NCBI GenBank assembly: GCA_036426205.1
Contig: CM071568.1
Coordinates: forward strand, 117,512,091-117,576,090
Source of the DNA: Ascaphus truei
Taxonomy: Eukaryota; Chordata; Amphibia; Anura; Ascaphidae
DNA length: 64,000 bases
Direction: 5' to 3'
Below are positions 56,921 to 64,000 of this stretch, piece after piece. Position 1 is the first letter of the stretch; each line of letters opens with the position of its first letter. The notes under the pieces are model-generated. The model was not told where the DNA came from, searched no databases, and saw nothing but the letters and a program-made list of their open reading frames with translations. Made by a program: the position numbers and the translations under genes.

Positions 56921-57661
56921 GGTATCCATGACCGTTCCTCTGGTCCAAACCCTTTCCAGTAGACCAAATACTGAATGGTTCCTTTTGATGATCTTGAATC
57001 GATAATGGACTGTACCACGTACTCTTACTGTCTTTGGACATTATAGGAGCTGCCGGTGCGAAGGAAGGATCTGGAAAGAGAAAGATCTGGAAGACGGGCT
57101 TTAAAAGAGAGACGTGGAAAACCGAGGGTATCCTCATGGAAGAGGGGAGTTGGAGGCGATATGCCACAGGGTTAATTTTTTCAATGATTGGGTAAGGGCC
57201 CAGAAATATTGGTACCAACTTGATTGTAGGTGCCTTGAGTCTGATGTTTTTTGACAATAACCACACCTTGTCTCCTGGTTTGAATTCTGGAACTTCACGA
57301 CGGTGACGATCCGCCCCGAGCTTTTGTCTGATGTTGCTTTTTTTAGATTCTCTTGAATTATCCTCCATGACTCTTGCAAGGAGCGTATTCTATTGGCCGC
57401 CGCTGGTACACCATAAGGGGATGAGGTGACAGGAAGTCGTGATGGGTGGAATCCATAGTTGATAAAGAATGGTGACTCCCGCATGGATTCGTTCCTAAGA
57501 CAATTGTGGGTAAATTCGGCCCAGGGGAGAAGGTCCGTCCAGTCGTCTTGGGTGTCAGATATGAAACAGCGCAAATACTGTTCTAAGGCTTGATTAGTTC
57601 TCTCTGTCTGGCCATTGGTTTGAGGGTGATACCTGGAAGAGAAGTGCAATGAAATACGCAA
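56915..57661 (-). pseudogene. Gypsy integrase C-terminal half and chromodomain-like end
   Basis: The frames encode SSRYHPQTNGQTERTNQALEQYL (contains the catalytic E), DDWTDLLPWAEFTHN, SPFFINYGFHPS. After a shift near 57350 come FKPGDKVWLLSKNI, LKAPTIKLVPIFLGPYPI and RIPSVFHVSLLKP, the GPY/F module. The end EVESIQDHQKEPFSI-like stretch (partly frame-broken) matches the start of a chromodomain, as in Sushi-type chromoviruses. Integrase inserts the cDNA and the chromodomain guides it to chromatin. Broken by frameshifts. Confidence 0.85.
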
Positions 57662-58266
57662 TCTTTAAGAGAACGAGCACCAAAATTTGGGGATAAATTG
57701 TGAGCCTCGGTTGGAGACTATGGTTAGAGGCATGCCATGAATACGAAAAATCGCCTTGATGAAAATATCCGCCAGTGTGGCAGAATTAGGAATTCCCTTC
57801 AATGGGATAAAATGTGACTGCTTTGAGAATCAGTCGACAATGACCAGGATACTGTTCATAACTTTGACAAGAGCAATTCGACAATAAAGTCCATGGACAA
57901 GTGGTTCCAAGGGCTATCACCGCGGTATAGGGAGAGAGTGTAAGAGTCCCGATGGTTTACTGCGTGGAATCTTGCTATGCGTGCATGTGGAACATGCCTT
58001 GACGAATTCGTTGATATCTCCTTGCATATTGGGCCACCAAAGGTTAGTACGATAAGGTCAGTGGTTCTTCTGGTGCCTGGATGTCCGGCGGATTTGGAAG
58101 AATGACCCCACTCCAAAATCTTCCTGCGAAAGGATGGTGCAGCAAACAAACAACCCTCTGGAGCCTGTAGACCCTCAGGAATGTTGGATTGGTCCACCAG
58201 TATGTCATCTAAAACATTGAATGTGTTAGCGGATAAGATATATTTGGATGGAAGAATAGTCTCCAA
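57662..58266 (-). pseudogene. Gypsy integrase N-terminal half
   Basis: The frame has FRRKILEWGHSSKSAGHPGTRRT (zinc-binding H-H part), then PWNHLSMDFIVELLLSK, with the first catalytic D in MDFI. Past the stop the homology continues as FIPLKGIPNSATLADIF and GMPLTIVSNRGSQF. The second catalytic aspartate, normally in SDRGSQF, reads N here (near 57715). So the catalytic triad is lost in addition to frame breaks. Confidence 0.82.
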
Positions 58267-58299
58267 GTGATCATCTGGCTTGACCTCGACTAAGAACTG

Positions 58300-59490
58300 A
58301 CGGGATAGGGCATCGGCTTTCAGATTTTTAGAACGAGATACTATATAAAAGAAATTATATAATGAAATCGTAAAAAAAAAAAAAGTGACCAGCGAGTCTG
58401 GCGAGCTCCTAGACGACGGGCACTCTCTATGTACAGCAAATTATTATGATCCGTTAGTATGGTGATCGGACTCCAAAAGGTGTCTCCACTCTTCCAAAGC
58501 GAGCATGATAGCTAGAAGCTCTCAATTCCCAACGTCATAGTTCTGCTATGCCGATGAGAACTTCTTTGGAAAAAAAAGCGCAGGGATGTTGTCTGGCTTG
58601 AAGTGACTGTCTCTGTCATAAGATGGCTCCGGCCCCAATGTCGGATGCGTCCACATCCAGGGTGAATGGTAACTTGTGATCCGGGTGTATCAAATTCAGC
58701 ACTGAGACGAAGGCCTTCTTAAGCAGGTCAAAGGCTTGGATAGCCACGAATGGCCAGGAAGTAGCATCTACCCCTTTTTTGTCAAAGCTGAGATGGGGGC
58801 TACTGTGGACGAAAAGTTCCGAATAAATCTACGGTAGTAGTTCACAAACCCCAGGAATCATTGAATAGCCTTGAGAGAGGTGGGTCGCGGCCACTCCATA
58901 ACTGCTTTAAGTTTGGCAGGGTCCATAGAAAAACCAGAGTCAGAAATAATGTATCCTAAGAATGCCGAGGAAGTCTGGTAAAATTGACATTTTTCCAATT
59001 GGGCGAAGAGGTGATTCTCACGGAGGCGTCATAGTACCTGTTTGACGTGGTTGATGTGCTCCGGAAATGAATTTGAAAAAATCAGAATGTCACCAATGTA
59101 GACGATGATAAAATGATTGAGAAGATCCCGGAATTTCTCATTCACAAAATCTTGGAAAACGGCCAGAGCATTGCAAATTCCAAAGGGCATGACCAGGTAC
59201 TGTTAGTGCCCGTCTCGGGTGTTGAAGGCCGTCTTCCATTCGTCACCCTTATATGCACCACGCAAGTCTAATTTAGTGATGATGGTAGCACCCTGGAGGT
59301 GATCGAAAAGTTCTATGATCAGTGGTAATGGGTAACGATTTCTTAGTGTGATCTTGTTAAGACCTCTGTAGTCAATGCAAGAATGAAGAGAACCAACTTT
59401 TTTCTTGACAAAGAAAAAACCTGCTCTGGCTGGAGAAGAAGAGTTCCATATGAAGCCTTTCTTTAGATTTTCCGGTATGTACTCAGACAT
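58300..59490 (-). pseudogene. Gypsy reverse transcriptase and RNase H region
   Basis: 59203-59490 encodes [52 protein letters not shown] and [11 protein letters not shown] deletion of about seven codons follows GAY, before [14 protein letters not shown]. Downstream in other frames: [13 protein letters not shown] (about 59080-59115), where the active site Y-I-D-D reads Y-I-G-D. Then come LGYIISDSGFSMDP and FLGFVNYYRRFI, and an RNase H start LDVDASDIGAGAIL near 58640. RT copies the genomic RNA; this copy has lost a catalytic D and the frame. Confidence 0.85.
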
Positions 59491-59699
59491 GGCTTTGGTC
59501 TCAGAGAGTGTGAGAGGGTAAGATCTTCCCTTAGGAAGAAAGAAAGCGGATATGAGGTCAATCGGCCAGTCGAAAGAACGATGGAGAGGGTGCCCTCAAA
59601 CCGCATATCTGTTGGGCAGAGATCACACAGGTCTTGGCACACAGGGTACTCCAATGGATGGGTCTTTTATTGGTCCAATAAATGCTTTTCCGAGAAGGA

Positions 59700-60535
59700 C
59701 AATCTATGACTTCCCAGCTGAAGGTGTTCTGGATCGTCAGAGACGGGAGAATCTGTCAGAGAAAAATGGAGCAGGTGATTTGGCCGGTAGTGGGCGAAGG
59801 CGCAAGCGTTCAGCTTTCCTCACTTGTAGACGTTGATCTACCCGGATACAGACAGCGATCAGTTCTACCATGTCCGAAGGGCGTTCTTGGGCAGTGAGTT
59901 CATCCTTAAGGGTTTATGATAGTCCATGCCAAAAAGCTGCTGACAAGGCCTCATTGTTCCATCCTGTCTCAGCCGCGATGGTGCAAAACTCTAAGGCGTA
60001 TCTGGCCATGGGACGATTTCCTTGGGAGATGTGAAAGAAAGAAGAGGCAGCAGTTACTTTACGGCCCGGAGTATCGAAGACTCATCTGAATTCTTTGGTA
60101 AAACGTGCTAGATCCTGTGTAAGGTCATACCTCTGTTCTCAGATGGAAGAGGCCGAAGCCAGAGCATCGCCTGTTACTAGAGAGGCAATATACGCCACCT
60201 TGGACCTTGGAGAAGGAAAACAGGACAGCTTTATTTAAAATTGGATGAAACATTGGTTGAGAAAACCTCGGCATCCATGGCGGTCGCCTGAATAGCGATT
60301 CGGGGTGGGCAGTCGAGGCTCAGAGGAGAAGGGGTTAACCAGCTAGGATGAGGAAGGACTAGTGGGCATGGAAGGAGTGGGCTGTTGGGCCTGAACCGTG
60401 AGAGCCAAGAGGTTCTATTGCAATAAGTCCATTCGTCCGTCACTATGTTCAATATATTTTTCCAATTTGGAAAACATACTGGCGTGTGAGGACAAGACAT
60501 TTCCCACCTCAGTGGGGTTCATGTTTGTGGGGCTG
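59700..60535 (-). pseudogene. Gypsy gag-like region
   Basis: The minus-strand frames give SKLEKYIEHSDGRMDLLQ, NLLALTVQAQQ, then RYSGD, CRGFLNQCFIQF, SPRSKVAYIASLVTGDAL with several stops. This is the Sushi-type gag (also the ancestor of the mammalian PEG10/RTL genes). A zinc knuckle was not identified. No continuous frame remains. Confidence 0.65.
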
Positions 60536-60664
60536 AGCATACTTTAACGCTGTGCTCCCCACAAACAAGGCGGAACCCCGGGACTGAGGTGGGAATTGGT
60601 AGAAACACCACCCACAGCCACGGAGGCACATCTGTAGAGTGGGTTGGTCGAGGTAGCCGGGTCG

Positions 60665-60900
60665 GCTGTGTGTGTGTGTGTCAATTGTTGATTTGCACAC
60701 TCCCGTTGATACTTCTATCTGTTTTTCTGTTGGTGCTGCTATGAAATAAGAGCTGGGATTCCTGGGCAGCCCCTGTTGCGGAGACTATTTGATCAAAAAA
60801 CAAATTGTCATTTCAAACTATTTATTAAAGGCAAGTAGTGAGATTTGGCTAATGTTTTGCGGGTTAACCCCTTCGTCAGGTGTCCTATAATAAACAGTGA
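60665..60900 (-). mobile_element. degenerate Penelope-like terminus
   Basis: On the minus strand, acctgacgaaggggttaaccc carries a hammerhead-type CUGANGA (CTGACGA) and a GGG/CCC stem II, but the second core strand reads gcaaaac instead of gaaac. A tttaataaa-like signal follows at about 60818. Decayed ribozyme. Confidence 0.45.
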
Positions 60901-60904
60901 TATA

Positions 60905-61425
60905 AATACCGACACCATTTTGGTCTGTCCCCTTAATTTTGGCCCTCCTTTTCAAAATCATCACGCGTTTCCACTCATTTGCATACTACGCTTACAGGAG
61001 ATCTTACATAAAGTTAGTAAAAACCCACTATCCTTAAGAATATCAAACAACTTCAGAACTGCAAACATTCATGTACAAAGATTAATCTTTACATTACACA
61101 GCATTATTTATATATACTGTATAATTTCTCCTATCGTGATTATTCTATATAAATGTAAATGTTGCATTATATTTCAGTCTCTGAGAGAACAGCATTTGAA
61201 TCTACATAAAGTAGATGCCGATTTTGATTAAAAGGTTATTGTATCTTTAGTTAGACTCAAACATGTTACATGTAGTTATTTAAATGTTGAATACACTGTC
61301 TATTTACAGATTATTCATATAATTAGAATCTCTCAGTGGGATTTATTTGATTAGTCAAGCGCTCATTCACACTAGCATTGATTGAGGTGTATGAACATGA
61401 AGGTGTTCCTTCTATTATTTGCCTC
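60905..61425. other. non-coding, no gene recognised
   Basis: AT-rich; the frame at 60845-61231 has no domain. Confidence 0.45.
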
Positions 61426-61429
61426 AATT

Positions 61430-61735
61430 ACATAGTTACATAGTAGCTACATAGTAGATGAGGTTGAAAAAAGACATAGGTCCATCAAGTTCAACTTATG
61501 CTAAATTTAGACAACAGATACTTTATCCTATATCTATACTTACTTATTGATCCAGAGGAAGGCAAACAAAAAACCCCATTAAGGGAAAAAATTAATTCCT
61601 TCCTGACTCCAAGAATTGGCAATCAGATTAATCCCTGGATCAACATCCTTCCCATGTATACTTATTTGGTATATCCCTGTATACCTTTCCCATCTAAAAA
61701 GATGTCCAACCTTTTTTTGAACAAATCTATTGTAT
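61430..61735 (+). repeat. interspersed repeat, family C, direct copy
   Basis: Partner of 47885-48205 in inverted orientation. It starts in cttattgcctcaattacatagttacatag-type sequence and ends in gaacaaatctattgtattac. Non-coding. Confidence 0.85.
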
Positions 61736-61739
61736 TACA

Positions 61740-62385
61740 TTTATTAAATTATTTTATATATATTTTTATTTTTTTTAATGCATAACTGGTAGCAGTCTGT
61801 AATATAATTAAATTCATTTACATTCCGTTTTCTTTGATATGAATATGTATTTATCACAGTACATGGAGGTAGGGGGAAGGGAATGGCATTAGTTCAACTG
61901 TCTTGTAAAGACTTATTCGTCGCATCAAACGGTTACTGGATCCTACCAAGGGGATTCAATATTATATAAACAAAAAGAGGATCTGAAAGAAAAGAAACCC
62001 CTTTTACTTCAGTGCACTCCACAGTTTAAGTTATAGTCATCATATATACAGTGCTGTTGTTCGTGTTATAATTACATGAGCATAGTAATATATGGTTTTG
62101 AATGTCAACTCTAATGTAATTAGTACCTGTTATGCATCCCGTGTTAATGTAAATTGAGCTTTAGAAATAGATAAATATTTAGGATTGAAAAGATCCTTGT
62201 GCAGGCTAGATTGCTTTATCAGGGTTTCACCACCTGTGATCACTTTAGGTTTAGGATCAACAAAAAAGGCTTACTCCACTAATAGCCAACTCGTCTAATG
62301 ATATTATGTTGCTAGTCTGTGTAAAGTGCTCCAAAAGAGAGAGGTATGCTTAAAATGTACACCTTTATTAATTCATACGGAAATT
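61740..62385. other. non-coding, no gene recognised
   Basis: AT-rich; nothing supported. Confidence 0.45.
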
Positions 62386-62389
62386 TAAA

Positions 62390-62760
62390 GGAACAATCCA
62401 TGCCATATCCTACCTGTTTTTTTAATAAATCAGTTCTGTAGTATTAAGTAATACTTACTACATTTTTTCTTTAATTCAACTCAATGCCATTTTTAATGAG
62501 TTTTAATATAATGAGCATTCTTTGGTTTCTATAGCAGGTTTTAGCCCACCTCCCAAACAGTGCAAGATCGTTGAAGCACATTCCTGTTTTTGATCATTTG
62601 TTGCCAATATTCCCAGCAGTTTGATCTGCAAAATGTAGCAATGGATAATGTTACCTTAGTAATATAAGGATACATTGTAGCTGCTGAGTTACATCGAATG
62701 AAGGCTTGATAGAAACTGAAAGGAAGCAATTTAGTGAGCCCAGGGAGCAAGATTTTTCCT
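62390..62760 (+). repeat. interspersed repeat, family A copy 2
   Basis: It matches 11060-11340 over about 250 bp in the same order and orientation. See that entry for shared blocks. Confidence 0.75.
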
Positions 62761-62764
62761 GATC

Positions 62765-63270
62765 GATCACGGGAGAACTAATCTATTGGTAGCTTAGGAA
62801 ATTCGTTTTCAATAAAAAATAATCAAAAGCTGCATTTATTAAAACAAAAAAAAAATTTTTTTGTGTTCTGCAGACTGGCTCCTTAATGTTTAAAAGATAC
62901 TGCAGTGAACACAAAAGTGTGTTTCAAAATGCTACAGGGGCTGAGAGATTAGATTGATAATTGTAGCTAATTAGCATAATTGAATCTACAAACCTACATT
63001 TCTTCTAGTCAAATTTAAAGTATTATCACTTGATGCAACAATGTCTTTTAAATGACATCATTATCTATCGTTTACAGTACTGTTGTGATCCCAAGTATAA
63101 TAGTATTGAAGGGAGTTTGGGTGTTTTGTGGAGAAGGGAAGTAGAGTTGAGTGGATTGAGTAGAGAGAGAACCTGGTTTCTATTAATTGAATCCTAGCGA
63201 GAAATTGCTACTTTCAAGGAAAACTAGGAGCTCATGTGAAAGTCCCAACCTGATATAACTCCTAACACAA
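62765..63270. other. non-coding, no gene recognised
   Basis: AT-rich; nothing supported. Confidence 0.45.
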
Positions 63271-63284
63271 ACTAAGCTCAGACG

Positions 63285-63350
63285 TTGCGTCAAAGATGAC
63301 GAGTCATGTTACAGTTTCGCTGCCTAGCGGTTTCTTCGGGGTTGAATGCC
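63285..63350 (-). mobile_element. hammerhead-like PLE terminus, one core change
   Basis: On the minus strand ccgaagaaaccgct...ggcagcgaaactgtaac has the layout CUGANGA-stem II-GAAAC, but the core U is C. A short gct/agc stem II is possible. Probably a decayed copy. Confidence 0.35.
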
Positions 63351-63438
63351 TAAATATTTATCTTTTTGTAAAGCTGACTTTATTTTATCATGGAATATGT
63401 ATTTATCCTTTATATAGTCCAAATATTCTTATTTGCCA

Positions 63439-64000
63439 GTTTAAAAACACGTATGGATTGTAAATAATCACAGTAGGGAAACTAATTGTACTGTAATTTT
63501 AAAGTATTTTTAAAATTACAGAGTAGGATTCAATTGTGTTCAATATACAGTTGTAGCCAGCCTTACCATACGCGTGACCGCAACTGCGTGCAGAAAGATT
63601 AAGGCTCGTAATATACTGTTTGCGGACGTGCGCCCACGTGTGCCTGTGCGAACGCGCATGCACGTGCCGCTCACCTTTTGTGTGTATGCTGTGAGCGAGG
63701 TACTGTGTGTGTATGTATATGTGTGTGTATATAAGTATGTATGTGTATGTATATGTGTGTGTGTGTTATAAATACGTTTGAAATAAATAAATACGTTAAT
63801 AAATTATTTGTTAATTGTACACATATACATACATGCACACACATATATATCTACATTTCAGCGGCGGTAGCGGCGCAAATTAATTATTTTCCTTATCTTC
63901 CCCCCTGTCGGCTGGTTCCACGCACACTGCGTGCGCGCGCCAGGTCCTATTATAGTTTAAAAACACGTATGGATTGTAAATAATCACAGTAGGGAAACTA
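63439..64000. repeat. direct repeat about 514 bp apart, cut by the window end
   Basis: The 47-base segment at 63440-63486, starting agtttaaaaacacgtatgg and ending agggaaacta, recurs exactly at 63954-64000, the last bases of the window. Between them lie GC-rich gtgcgcgcgc blocks and a GT/TA microsatellite (63695-63850). It may be a tandem unit or the flanks of an insertion. Confidence 0.85.

Larger units (their letters stand above)
56885..60540 (-). mobile_element. Sushi-type Ty3/Gypsy chromovirus, degraded
   Basis: Read on the minus strand the order is gag-like, protease/RT, RNase H, integrase, chromodomain-like, the standard Ty3/Gypsy order. Flanking LTRs were not identified. The 5' side ends near 60540 with a leader (acaaacaaggcggaaccccg) similar to 50041; the 3' side is cut inside the chromodomain. 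Multiple frame changes and stops. Confidence 0.85.

Noticed and set aside
47953..61785. Frames within the family C repeat copies
   Set aside because: The two copies encode different frames on opposite strands; the similarity is of DNA, not of a kept protein.
1..64000. CRISPR arrays, bacterial operons, riboswitches
   Set aside because: Spliceosomal introns, LINEs, SINEs and PLEs show a eukaryotic genome; no regular spacer-repeat array is present.

Overview
The window looks like intergenic DNA from a large, repeat-rich vertebrate genome, most likely an anuran amphibian. The evidence is the mixture of Penelope-like retroelements, a Sushi-type Ty3/Gypsy chromovirus, L2-like and L1/Tx1-like LINEs, PIF/Harbinger, hAT and pogo/Tigger-like DNA elements, a tRNA-derived SINE with a MIR-like core, spliceosomal introns and abundant CA/GT and AT microsatellites. 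No ordinary multi-exon host gene can be supported. A 39-base run of N at 20239-20277 marks a scaffold gap. Most open reading frames are chance or simple-repeat frames; nearly all those that encode recognisable protein belong to mobile elements.

Layout. 1-1200: CA repeat, an 800-bp TG/CAG-type minisatellite and a pogo-like terminus. 1560-2330: a decayed Penelope-like element (PLE) end with GIY-YIG coding and a hammerhead-like ribozyme motif. 2560-6790: hAT-type non-autonomous elements and a long palindrome. 6780-8760: an L2-like LINE split by an 800-bp GT-rich insertion. 10800-24600: non-coding, with several MITEs, fold-back elements, LTR-like blocks and the assembly gap. 25850-26225: a BEL/Pao gag-like remnant. 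26238-29500: a compound non-autonomous DNA element with two successive palindromes and a GC-rich minisatellite, related to 55000-56000 and 51700-52070. 30400-32950: an L1/Tx1-like LINE tail and a PLE with broken frames. 33000-33915: LTR-like sequence. 34990-35140: a hammerhead motif inside a 27-bp perfect inverted repeat. 35575-36985: a giant palindrome. 39990-41055: an intact L1-type ORF1. 41162-47400: a Harbinger-type transposon with an intact two-exon DDE transposase and, converging on it, an intact forkhead (winged-helix) ORF. 52890-53725: a PLE tail with a second good hammerhead motif. 56885-60540: a Sushi/Gypsy chromovirus on the minus strand with mutated RT and integrase catalytic residues. 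The window ends inside a direct repeat.

The most interesting system is the Harbinger transposase paired with a divergent forkhead protein. Well-known PIF/Harbinger elements carry a Myb/SANT-like partner as second protein. Here the only other intact ORF in the neighbourhood is a 222-residue forkhead protein with an altered recognition helix and an acidic tail. Whether the two form one element cannot be decided from a single copy, because no right terminal inverted repeat was found. The second theme is the repeated occurrence of hammerhead ribozyme cores at PLE ends, two of them (2228-2268 and 52896-52942) on the same strand as, and downstream of, GIY-YIG coding sequence.
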